Source: Rhodospirillales bacterium
GTDB taxonomy: Bacteria; Pseudomonadota; Alphaproteobacteria; CACIAM-22H2
NCBI GenBank assembly: GCA_016195145.1
Contig: JACQAF010000267.1
Span: forward strand, 1-6,294
Length of the DNA stretch: 6,294 nucleotides
Reading direction: 5' to 3'
Of the stretch, positions 1 through 6,294 are shown piece after piece. The notes under the pieces are model-generated. The model searched no databases. It was given only the letters and a program-made list of their open reading frames with translations, and had not been told where the DNA came from. Each line of letters opens with the position of its first letter. Position 1 is the first letter of the stretch. Position numbers and translations under genes: made by a program.

Positions 1-474
1 ATGGCCGATCGCATCGTGGTGATGAACCAGGGTGTGATCGAGCAGATCGGCTCGCCGATGGACATCTACCGCCATCCGGCGTCGGCGTTCGTCGCCGATT
101 TCGTCGGGTCGATGAATTTTCTCGACGGCGTGCTGGTCGCCCCCGGCCGGGTTCGGCTGGGGCAGGCCGAGTTCGCCTGCGGCGTCACCGACGGTCTTGC
201 TGTCGGCGATCCGGTGCGGGCCTGCGTCAGGCCCGAGGACGTCAGCGTGCGCAATGTCGACCCGACGACGCCGAATTCGCTGTCAGTGAAGATCGCCGAG
301 CTGGATTTTCTCGGTTCGTTCTGCCGCGCCACCCTCAGGATCGCGGCCGATGGCGGGGCCGAGATCGTCGCCGATTTTTCGATCAACCTGATGCGTGACT
401 TCGAGATGGCTGTTGGCAGGCGTCTGACCGTGGCGCTGCCGGCCGACCGCATCCGGGTTTTCGGCAGGAGCTAG
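1..474 (+). CDS. ABC transporter ATP-binding protein, 3' end only (PhnT/FbpC/PotA-like, TOBE domain)
   Basis: This is the C-terminal 157 residues of an importer ATPase that would energise uptake through the permease encoded next door. The ATG at base 1 is almost certainly an internal methionine: the opening residues (MADRIVVMNQG) are the segment that follows the H-loop (HDQxEA) in this family, and full-length members have about 350 residues. The Walker A, signature, Walker B and switch His therefore lie upstream and cannot be checked here. Visible parts are the end of the nucleotide-binding domain (IEQIGSPMDIYRHPASAFVA), the linker GSMNFLDG near residues 36-43, and a TOBE regulatory domain from about residue 45 to the end, including VRPEDV, closing with DRIRVFGRS. 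The wording of the linker resembles ATPases annotated for putative 2-aminoethylphosphonate import (PhnT type 2), but Fe(III) and polyamine ATPases are close relatives. Its stop is 8 bases before the permease start, so the two are surely co-transcribed. Confidence 0.9.
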   Translation: MADRIVVMNQGVIEQIGSPMDIYRHPASAFVADFVGSMNFLDGVLVAPGRVRLGQAEFACGVTDGLAVGDPVRACVRPEDVSVRNVDPTTPNSLSVKIAELDFLGSFCRATLRIAADGGAEIVADFSINLMRDFEMAVGRRLTVALPADRIRVFGRS

Positions 475-478
475 GGAG
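473..478 (+). promoter_or_regulatory. Ribosome binding site of the permease gene
   Basis: AGGGAG lies 4 bases before the ATG at 483 and overlaps the stop codon (TAG, 472-474) of the ATPase gene. An AGGAG at 466-470 just upstream is an alternative with wider spacing. The overlap of the site with the previous stop fits coupled translation of ATPase and permease. Confidence 0.55.
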
Positions 479-482
479 CCCG

Positions 483-2192
483 ATGGCGACCCTTCTTGCC
501 GGCGCTTCGAGCGAACCCCCGCGCGTCCGCAAGGTGCTGGGCCGCGACGACTGGATTGCGCGCGTCGCGCTTGCCGCCTTCGCGGTCTGGCTGATCGTTA
601 CCGTGGCCTTGCCGCTCTGGGCGCTGCTGTCCAAAAGTTTCCAAAACCAGGATGGCGTCTTCATCGGCCTCGCCAACTATGCGGCCTATTTCTCTAACCC
701 GGCCTTGTCCTATTCGATCAATAACAGCTTCTACGTCGCCTTCCTGTCGACGGCGATCACGGTGCCGCTCGCCTTTATCTACGCCTATGGGCTGACGCGC
801 AGCTGCATGCGCGCCAAGGGCATGTTTCGCGCCCTGGCGCTGATCCCGATTCTGGCCCCGTCGCTTCTGTCGGCGATCTCGTTCATCTATCTTTTCGGCA
901 ATCAGGGCCTACTCAAATCGCTGTTGTTCGGGCAGTCGATCTACGGCCCCCTCGGCATCGTCATCGCCGAAGTGTTTTACTGTTTTCCCCATGCGTTGAT
1001 GATTCTTGTCACGGCGCTGGCGACGGCCGATGCGCGCCTTTACGAAGCGGCGGAATCTCTCGGTGCCTCCCGGTGGCGGATCTTTTTCACCGTTACGCTG
1101 CCGGGGGCCAAGTACGGCGTGATCAGCGCCTCGTTTGTCGTCTTCACTCTGGTGATCACCGATTTCGGCATTCCGAAGGTGATCGGCGGGCGGTTCAACG
1201 TGCTGGCGACCGATATCTACAAGCAGGTCATCGGCCAGCAGAATTTCGAGATGGGCGCGGTCGTCGGCATGGTGCTGCTGACGCCGGCGGCGCTCGCCTT
1301 TCTTGCCGACCGGCTGATCCAGCGCCGGCAGGTGGCGCAGCTATCGGCGCGCGCCGTTCCGCTGGAGCCGAAGCCGAAGGCGAGTTTCGACTGGCTGATG
1401 TTCGCGTTCTGCGCGGTCGTCGCATCGCTGATTGTCGGCGTGCTCGCCGTCGCCGCCTGGGCGTCGCTGATCCAGTTCTGGCCCTATAATCTGTCGCTGA
1501 CATTGGTCAATTACGATTTCGCCCGAACCGATAGCGCCGGCTGGTCGTCGTACTGGAACTCGATCGTCATGGCCGCATGGACGGCCGTCGTCGGCACGGC
1601 GATCATTTTCACCGGCGCTTATCTGATCGAGAAAACCAAGGGCTTCGCCGTCGGTCGCGGCGTCGTGCAGTTCCTCGCCATGCTGCCGCTGGCGGTGCCG
1701 GGGCTGGTGCTTGGCCTCGGTTATATTTTCTTCTTCAACCATCCGGCCAATCCGCTCGGTTTCATTTACGCGACGATGGGGATATTGGTGGTCAACACGG
1801 TGGCGCATTTCTACACCGTCAGCCATCTCACGGCGACGACCGCCCTCAAGCAGCTCGATCCCGAATTCGAGGCCGTGTCGGCCTCGCTCAAGGTGCCGTT
1901 CTATCGTACGTTCTGGAAGGTGAGCGTGCCGGTCTGCCTGCCGGCGATCTTCGACATCAGCATCTACATGTTCGTCAACGCCATGACCACCGTATCGGCC
2001 GTGATCTTCATCTATTCGACCGACACCAAGCTCGCCTCGATCGCCGTGGTCAGCATGGAAGATTCCGGGACGATTGCGGCCGCTGCGGCAATGGCGATGA
2101 TGATCGTCTACACCTCCGCTGCGGTGCGGCTTACGCATGCGCTGGTGACGCGCGGGCTGCAGCGCCGCACCCAGGCCTGGCGCAAGCGTTAG
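483..2192 (+). CDS. Fused double-domain ABC transporter permease (putative 2-aminoethylphosphonate / PhnU-type)
   Basis: Inner-membrane channel subunit of a binding-protein-dependent importer. At 569 residues it is twice the usual permease length and shows two consecutive six-helix domains. Predicted helices by hydrophobicity lie near residues 22-45, 75-100, 115-138, 158-182, 212-232 and 258-278 (first half), and near 303-330, 357-383, 393-418, 420-450, 485-510 and 535-555 (second half). The first half carries a good EAA loop contacting the ATPase: EAAESLGASRW at 188-198, ending in LP at 206-207. The second-half counterpart (about 464-483, AVSASLKVPFYRTFWKVSVP) is degenerate, with Lys470 where the conserved Gly would be. 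The second-half sequence, including FVNAMTTVSAVIF, resembles fused permeases annotated as putative 2-aminoethylphosphonate transporters (PhnU type 2); FbpB-type iron permeases share the fused architecture. Being fused, it needs no second permease gene, and none is seen. The solute-binding protein is not in the window and is presumably upstream. Confidence 0.9.
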   Translation: MATLLAGASSEPPRVRKVLGRDDWIARVALAAFAVWLIVTVALPLWALLSKSFQNQDGVFIGLANYAAYFSNPALSYSINNSFYVAFLSTAITVPLAFIYAYGLTRSCMRAKGMFRALALIPILAPSLLSAISFIYLFGNQGLLKSLLFGQSIYGPLGIVIAEVFYCFPHALMILVTALATADARLYEAAESLGASRWRIFFTVTLPGAKYGVISASFVVFTLVITDFGIPKVIGGRFNVLATDIYKQVIGQQNFEMGAVVGMVLLTPAALAFLADRLIQRRQVAQLSARAVPLEPKPKASFDWLMFAFCAVVASLIVGVLAVAAWASLIQFWPYNLSLTLVNYDFARTDSAGWSSYWNSIVMAAWTAVVGTAIIFTGAYLIEKTKGFAVGRGVVQFLAMLPLAVPGLVLGLGYIFFFNHPANPLGFIYATMGILVVNTVAHFYTVSHLTATTALKQLDPEFEAVSASLKVPFYRTFWKVSVPVCLPAIFDISIYMFVNAMTTVSAVIFIYSTDTKLASIAVVSMEDSGTIAAAAAMAMMIVYTSAAVRLTHALVTRGLQRRTQAWRKR

Positions 2193-2222
2193 CCGGCGCA
2201 ACGGGGCGCGGATTTGAGCACC

Positions 2223-2226
2223 GGAG
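2223..2226 (+). promoter_or_regulatory. Candidate ribosome binding site deciding the kinase start
   Basis: GGAG with 11 bases between it and ATG 2238. The spacing is longer than ideal, but it is the best match before this ATG. If the upstream TTG at 2214 were the true start, this site would lie inside the coding region. Confidence 0.35.
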
Positions 2227-2237
2227 ATTCCGACTTC

Positions 2238-3131
2238 ATGACGGCTGACGAACAAACCTTGCGCGTGGCGCGGTTGCCATGCTGGTCGGGCCCGGTTGCG
2301 CCCGAGCCGCTGGGCGGCGGCATGACCAACCGCAATTTCACGGTCAGAGATCGCGGCCGCAAATTCGTCGTCCGCCTGGGCGGCGACGTGCCGGTGCATG
2401 GGTTGATGCGCTTCGGCGTGCTCGCCGCCGCCCGCGCCGCGCACGCCGCCGGCCTGTCGCCCGAAATCGTTTATGACGAGCCGGATGTGATGGTGATGGA
2501 TTACGTCGAGGGCAAGACGCTGACGGCGGCCGACATGCGCGCGCCGGCGATGCTCGCCCGCATCGTGCCGGTCGTTCGCCGTTGCCACCGCGAGATGCCG
2601 AAATTCGTGCGCGGCGCCGTGCTCGCCTTCTGGGTCTTTCACGTCATCCGCGATTATGCGGCGACCTTGCGTGCCGGCAATTCGCGACGAACGGGCGATC
2701 TCGGGCGTTGGCTGGCTGCGGCCGAGCAGCTCGAGGCCGAAATCGGGCCGGTCGATCTCGTCTTCGGCCATAACGACCTGCTGCCGGCGAATTTCATCGA
2801 CGCCGGCCGGCGCATCTGGCTCATCGACTGGGATTACGGGGGCTTCGGTTCGCCGCTATTCGACCTCAGCGGCCTCGCCGCCAACGCGGAGTTTTCGCCG
2901 GCCGAGGAAACCGCGCTGCTCGAGGCCTATTTCGAGCGGCCGGCCGGCGACGACTTGCGCCGCCGCTACGAAGCGATGAAGTGCGCCGCCCTTCTGCGCG
3001 AAGGCATGTGGAGCTTAACCGCAGAGATTCACAGCGATATCGAACATGATTTCGTGCGTTACAGCGAGGTGAACCTCGCGCGTTACGAGCGGGCCTGGGC
3101 TGATTTCCAGCAACATTGGGACAGCAAATGA
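2238..3131 (+). CDS. Phosphotransferase of the APH / choline kinase (LicA-like) family
   Basis: Likely cytoplasmic small-molecule kinase of 297 residues, transferring ATP phosphate to a hydroxyl (or similar) group. Motifs are in the family order: a glycine-rich nucleotide loop GGGMTNRNF at 26-34, the strand FVVRLGG just after it, the catalytic Brenner-type loop HNDLLPANF at 178-186 with catalytic Asp180, and the metal-binding IDWDYGG with Asp197 and Asp199. The GGxTN loop and the Arg in VVRLGG look more like choline/ethanolamine kinases (LicA type) than aminoglycoside resistance enzymes. All key residues are present, so it should be active. I chose ATG 2238; an in-frame TTG at 2214 would add eight residues (MSTGDSDF) and has a weak GGGG 7 bases upstream, so the start is uncertain. 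It follows the permease by 45 bases (21 if TTG is used) and its TGA overlaps the next ATG by four bases, so it belongs to the same operon. The substrate is unknown; context suggests an imported aminoalcohol-like compound. Methylthioribose- or homoserine-kinase-like functions are less likely. Confidence 0.85.
   Translation: MTADEQTLRVARLPCWSGPVAPEPLGGGMTNRNFTVRDRGRKFVVRLGGDVPVHGLMRFGVLAAARAAHAAGLSPEIVYDEPDVMVMDYVEGKTLTAADMRAPAMLARIVPVVRRCHREMPKFVRGAVLAFWVFHVIRDYAATLRAGNSRRTGDLGRWLAAAEQLEAEIGPVDLVFGHNDLLPANFIDAGRRIWLIDWDYGGFGSPLFDLSGLAANAEFSPAEETALLEAYFERPAGDDLRRRYEAMKCAALLREGMWSLTAEIHSDIEHDFVRYSEVNLARYERAWADFQQHWDSK
3118..3121 (+). promoter_or_regulatory. Ribosome binding site supporting the flavoprotein start at 3128
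   Basis: GGGA lies 6 bases before ATG 3128 and inside the end of the kinase gene. An in-frame TTG at 3116 would add only four residues and overlap this site, so the ATG is preferred. The ATGA overlap at 3128-3131 joins the start of this gene with the kinase stop and is typical of translational coupling. Confidence 0.5.
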
Positions 3132-5572
3132 CCGCCCTTCCGACCCATGCCCGCGCGGTGATCATCGGCGGCGGCATCATCGGCTGTTCGACCGCGTATC
3201 ATCTAGCCCGCTGCGGCTGGCGCGATATCGTGCTGCTGGAGTGCGCCAAGCTCACCAGCGGTTCGACCTTTCACGCCGCCGGTCTGGTCGGCCAGCTGCG
3301 CACCTCGGCCAACATCACTCGGCTGCTGACCCACAGTGTCGATCTCTATGAACGGCTGGAGGCGGAAACCGGGCTTGCCACCGGCTGGAAGCGCAATGGC
3401 GGCCTGCGCCTTGCCTGCACGCCCGACCGCATGATCGAACTCAAGCGCCAGGCGACGACGGCGCACAGCTTCGGCCTTGCGGTCGAGCTGCTGTCTCCGG
3501 CCGAGGCGCAGAAGCTATGGCCGGCGATGGATATTGCCGATCTTGTCGGCGCGGTCTTCCTGCCGACCGACGGCCAGGCCGGCCCGTCCGACATTACCCA
3601 GGCGCTGGCCAAGGGTGCGCGCATGGCCGGGGTGAAAATTATCGAGGATTGCGCGGTGACCGCGATCAAGGTCGAACGCGGTCGCGCCGTCGGCGTGGTA
3701 ACCGCCGCCGGCGATATCGCCTGCGAAGCGGTGATCAATTGCGGCGGCCAGTGGGCGAAGGAGATCGGCCGCATGGCCGGGGTTTCGGTGCCGCTGCAAT
3801 CGGTCCAGCACCAGTATCTGATCACCGAGCCGATTCCCGGCCTGCCGCGCAACCTGCCGACGCTGCGCGACCCCGACCGCCTGATCTATTTCAAGGAAGA
3901 GGTCGGCGGTCTCGTCATGGGCGGCTACGAGCCCAACCCCATCGCCTGGGCGGTCGACGGCATTCCGCCGGGTTTCCATTTCACCTTGCTCGATTCGAAC
4001 TGGGACCATTTCGAGCCAATGATGGAACAGGCGCTCGCCCGCGTGCCGGCGCTCGCCACGGCCGGCGTCAAGCAGCTGATCAACGGCCCGGAATCGTTCA
4101 CGCCCGACGGCAATTTCATCCTCGGCGAGGCGCCCGAGGTGAAGAATTTCTTCGTCGGGGCGGGCTTCAACGCCTTCGGCATCACCTCGGCGGGCGGAGC
4201 GGGCAAGGCGCTCGCCGAATGGGTGGCCGGCGGCGAGCCGCCGATGGATCTGTGGCCGGTCGATATCCGCCGCTTCGGGCGCGTTCATTGCGACGACGGG
4301 TTCGTGCGGCAACGCACTCTCGAAGCTTACGGCAAGCACTACACCGTCGCCTGGCCGCACGAGGAATACGAAAGCGGCCGGGGCCTGCGCGTCTCGGCGC
4401 TTTACGAGCGTCTCAAGGCGCAGGGCGCCTGTTTCGGGGCCAAGCTTGGCTGGGAGCGGCCGAACTGGTTCGCCGGCCCCGGCGAGACGGCGAGAGACGT
4501 TTATTCCTTCGGCCGCCAGAACTGGTTTGCGGCGGTCGGGCGCGAACACGGGGCAACGCGCGAGCGGGTGGCCCTGTTCGACCAGAGTTCATTCGCCAAG
4601 TTCGAAATGCGTGGCCGCGACGCCGAAAAGGCGCTGTCGTGGATCTGCGCTGGCGACATGACGCGGCCGCCGGGGACGCTCGTCTATACGCAGATGCTCA
4701 ACCGGCGGGGCGGCATCGAATGCGACCTTACCGTCTCGCGCTTCGCCGACGAACTCTATTACATCGTCACCGGTACGGGTTTCGCCACCCACGATTTTTC
4801 GTGGATCGAGCGGGCGATTCCGGACGGCCTCGACGCGCGGCTGATCGATGTGACCGACGAGTGTGGCGTTCTGTCGCTGATGGGGCCGCGGGCGCGCGAC
4901 GTACTCGCCGCCGTGACGGGCGACGACGTATCGAACGCCAGCTTTCCCTTCGCCGCCTGCCGCGAGATTTCCATCGCCGGGGGGCGCGTGCGGGCGCTGC
5001 GCGTGACCTATGTCGGCGAACTGGGCTGGGAACTGCACATCCCGGCCGGGGCGATGCTTGCCGTTTACGACGCGCTGATGGCGGCGGGCAGGGCGCACGG
5101 CATCGTCAATGCCGGCTACCGCGCCATCGAATCCCTGCGTCTTGAAAAGGCCTATCGCGCGTGGGGCGGCGATATCGGTCCCGATTACACGCCGCTCGAA
5201 GCCGGGCTCGGCTGGGCGGTGAAGTTCCGGAAAAACGTGCCGTTCATCGGTCGCGAGGCGCTGGAGGCGCAGCGTGCCAAACCGTTGCCGCGCCGCTTCG
5301 CCGGGTTCACGGTGGCCGATCCGGCGATCATGCTACTCGGGCGCGAGACGATCTATCGCGACGGTGAGCGGGTCGGCTGGCTGTCGAGCGGCGGCTGGGG
5401 CTACACGGTCGAGGCCAATATCGGCTACGGCTATGTCCGCCGCGCCGATGGCGTGGCGGAGGACTGGCTGCTGTCGGGGCGGTACGAGCTGGAGGTGGCG
5501 AGTGTTCGCGTGCCTGCGAACGTCCACCTTCAACCGATCTACGACCCGAAGATGGAGCGGATCAAGGTTTAG
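3128..5572 (+). CDS. FAD-dependent oxidoreductase fused to GcvT domains (dimethylglycine/sarcosine dehydrogenase family)
   Basis: Predicted folate-linked N-demethylase of 814 residues, the usual length for this family. The flavin domain should oxidise an N-methyl amine, and the C-terminal domains should capture the one-carbon unit on tetrahydrofolate as 5,10-methylene-THF. Order: DAO-type FAD domain about 8-375, with dinucleotide motif GGGIIG at 14-19, ribose-binding Glu38, and SGSTFHAAGL at 44-53; His49 matches the histidine that carries covalent FAD in dimethylglycine and sarcosine dehydrogenases. Next comes the FAO_M linker domain around 376-435 (FGRVH at 383, then YGKHYTVAWPHEE). A GcvT folate-binding domain follows at about 437-715 (GWERPNWF, GGIECDLTV with Asp533, MGPRARD, YVGELGWELHIP), then a GcvT C-terminal barrel about 720-810 ending in IYDPKMERIKV. 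No signal peptide or membrane helix is seen, so it should be cytoplasmic. It starts inside the kinase stop. Family membership is secure. Substrate choice (dimethylglycine, sarcosine, or another N-methyl amine brought in by the adjacent importer) is not determined by motifs, and oxidase versus dehydrogenase cannot be told. Confidence 0.92.
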   Translation: MTALPTHARAVIIGGGIIGCSTAYHLARCGWRDIVLLECAKLTSGSTFHAAGLVGQLRTSANITRLLTHSVDLYERLEAETGLATGWKRNGGLRLACTPDRMIELKRQATTAHSFGLAVELLSPAEAQKLWPAMDIADLVGAVFLPTDGQAGPSDITQALAKGARMAGVKIIEDCAVTAIKVERGRAVGVVTAAGDIACEAVINCGGQWAKEIGRMAGVSVPLQSVQHQYLITEPIPGLPRNLPTLRDPDRLIYFKEEVGGLVMGGYEPNPIAWAVDGIPPGFHFTLLDSNWDHFEPMMEQALARVPALATAGVKQLINGPESFTPDGNFILGEAPEVKNFFVGAGFNAFGITSAGGAGKALAEWVAGGEPPMDLWPVDIRRFGRVHCDDGFVRQRTLEAYGKHYTVAWPHEEYESGRGLRVSALYERLKAQGACFGAKLGWERPNWFAGPGETARDVYSFGRQNWFAAVGREHGATRERVALFDQSSFAKFEMRGRDAEKALSWICAGDMTRPPGTLVYTQMLNRRGGIECDLTVSRFADELYYIVTGTGFATHDFSWIERAIPDGLDARLIDVTDECGVLSLMGPRARDVLAAVTGDDVSNASFPFAACREISIAGGRVRALRVTYVGELGWELHIPAGAMLAVYDALMAAGRAHGIVNAGYRAIESLRLEKAYRAWGGDIGPDYTPLEAGLGWAVKFRKNVPFIGREALEAQRAKPLPRRFAGFTVADPAIMLLGRETIYRDGERVGWLSSGGWGYTVEANIGYGYVRRADGVAEDWLLSGRYELEVASVRVPANVHLQPIYDPKMERIKV
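5569..5572. other. Overlapping convergent stop codons (TTAG)
   Basis: The flavoprotein gene ends with TAG at 5570-5572 and the opposite-strand LysR gene ends with TAA read from 5571 to 5569, so the two coding regions overlap by four bases. No GC-rich hairpin followed by a T-run is visible at the junction on either strand. Transcripts from the two sides may therefore run into each other or end by Rho. Confidence 0.85.
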
Positions 5573-6294
5573 CCGCGGGCATCGAACAGCTCGACGAACG
5601 CCTCCATGGCGCGCGACGGGCGACGCTCGGCCAGCCGGACAAGATATTCGGTCATCGTCAGGTCCGGGCCGGATAGCGGTACCGCGACCAGCCGCCGGTC
5701 GTGGCCGAACTCGGCCGCCGAGATAACCGAAAGCCCGAGCCCGGCCGCAACTGCCTCGCGCGCCGCCTCGCGGCTGTCGATCTCAATCACCGCCTCGACC
5801 GCGATCTTCGCCCGCGCCAGCGCGCGTTCGAGAATGGCGCGGGTGACCGAACCGGGCTCGCGCATCACCATGCGCTGGCGGGCGAGATCCTTGATCGCGA
5901 CTGACCGGCGTTTCGCCCAGGGATGTCCCTTCGGCGTCATGACGACGAGCGGATCGCGGCGCAGGGCGTGGGCGACAAGTCTCGGGCTCTGCGGCACATC
6001 GGCGAGCACGGCGATGTCGATGCGGTAATCGTCGAGCGCGTCGAGCACGGCGCCTGAATTATCGATGGTCAGCGAGACATTGATGCCGGGATGGCGGCGC
6101 CCGAAATTGGCGAGAGCGGCCATGATGTGATGCGGGCTGTCGGCGCCGAGGCTGAGATGCCCGGCGGCGAGTCCCTGCGCCGCGTCGAGAAGGGTTGCCG
6201 CCTCGGCCTCGAGATCGAACAACCGGCGGGTGATCGCGAGCAGATCGCGGCCAAGGGCGGTCGGCTCGACCCGCCGGCCGCGACGATGGAAGAG
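5569..6294 (-). CDS. LysR-type transcriptional regulator, missing its N-terminus (window edge)
   Basis: The reading frame stays open to the window edge, giving 241 residues of an expected 290-310. The codon at 6222-6220 is a TTG within the protein, not its start. The first visible residues (LFHRRGRRVEPTALG, coded by about 6294-6250) are the wing that follows the recognition helix of LysR helix-turn-helix domains; the helices themselves lie beyond the window. Then come the linker helix (to about residue 40) and a periplasmic-binding-like effector domain, beginning near LSLGADSPHHI. That domain includes IDIAVLADVP, the REPGSVTR motif (about 5863-5840) typical of the effector-domain hinge region, and AVAAGLGLSVISAAEF. 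Role: cytoplasmic DNA-binding regulator responding to a small ligand. It converges on the transporter/kinase/flavoprotein operon and is a plausible regulator of it, but LysR genes usually lie divergent from their targets, so this link is inferred. The effector is unknown. Confidence 0.9.
   Translation of the reverse strand, partial: LFHRRGRRVEPTALGRDLLAITRRLFDLEAEAATLLDAAQGLAAGHLSLGADSPHHIMAALANFGRRHPGINVSLTIDNSGAVLDALDDYRIDIAVLADVPQSPRLVAHALRRDPLVVMTPKGHPWAKRRSVAIKDLARQRMVMREPGSVTRAILERALARAKIAVEAVIEIDSREAAREAVAAGLGLSVISAAEFGHDRRLVAVPLSGPDLTMTEYLVRLAERRPSRAMEAFVELFDARG

Noticed and set aside
1..3. ATG at the first base as a true start codon for the ATPase
   Set aside because: The sequence begins in the middle of a conserved family segment (after the H-loop), and a 157-residue protein would lack all ATP-binding motifs. 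The window edge has cut the gene.
1341..2771. Long - strand open frame (476 codons) opposite the permease and kinase genes
   Set aside because: Its product is rich in His, Arg, Asp and Gly, with no recognisable domain, and it spans two clearly real genes. In GC-rich genomes with G/C third positions, such antisense frames remain open by codon bias.
2238..3131. Kinase as an aminoglycoside resistance gene
   Set aside because: The fold is shared, but the GGxTN loop, the VVRLGG strand and the catabolic operon context fit choline-kinase-like enzymes better. Nothing in the sequence indicates a resistance cassette or mobile element.
3515..4549. Long - strand open frame (344 codons) opposite the flavoprotein gene
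   Set aside because: It is a codon-bias shadow with no domain-like pattern and no good ribosome binding site of its own.
3517..5145. Long + strand open frame (542 codons) inside the flavoprotein gene in another frame
   Set aside because: The translation is extremely Arg/Gly/Ala-rich and low in complexity, while the overlapping flavoprotein frame carries clear family motifs throughout.
5573..5640. Possible intrinsic terminator just after the flavoprotein gene
   Set aside because: The region is coding for the LysR C-terminus on the other strand, and I find no stable hairpin followed by a T-run on either strand.

Overview
This 6.3 kb window is GC-rich and almost fully coding. Strong G/C preference at third codon positions, tight gene packing and the protein families present suggest an alphaproteobacterium, probably Hyphomicrobiales/Rhizobiales-like. 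That placement is an inference from composition and protein style, because no rRNA or other marker gene is present.

Layout: four genes run on the + strand with very short gaps or overlaps and look like one transcription unit. (1) 1-474 is the 3' end of an ABC transporter ATPase; its Walker motifs lie before the window. (2) 483-2192 encodes a 569-residue permease made of two fused six-helix binding-protein-dependent permease domains. Together these resemble the putative 2-aminoethylphosphonate importers (PhnT/PhnU type 2), with Fe(III)- and spermidine/putrescine-type importers as more distant relatives. (3) 2238-3131 encodes a small-molecule kinase of the aminoglycoside phosphotransferase/choline kinase (LicA-like) fold. 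(4) 3128-5572 encodes an 814-residue fused flavoprotein (FAD oxidoreductase plus GcvT-type folate domains) of the dimethylglycine/sarcosine dehydrogenase family. On the - strand, 6294-5569 holds most of a LysR-type regulator, whose DNA-binding N-terminus lies beyond the window. Its stop codon overlaps the stop codon of the flavoprotein gene.

Read as a unit, the genes suggest uptake of a small amine-containing, possibly N-methylated and possibly phosphonate or choline-like compound. The kinase would modify it, and the flavoprotein would remove an N-methyl group oxidatively and pass the one-carbon unit to tetrahydrofolate. The LysR protein is a candidate local regulator. The individual families are well supported by motifs. 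The shared substrate is unknown, and the combination of a PhnU-type importer, a choline-kinase-like enzyme and a folate-coupled demethylase is the most interesting aspect of the window.

There is no gene-free stretch longer than about 45 bases. I saw no tRNA, rRNA, insertion sequence, CRISPR array, riboswitch or convincing intrinsic terminator.
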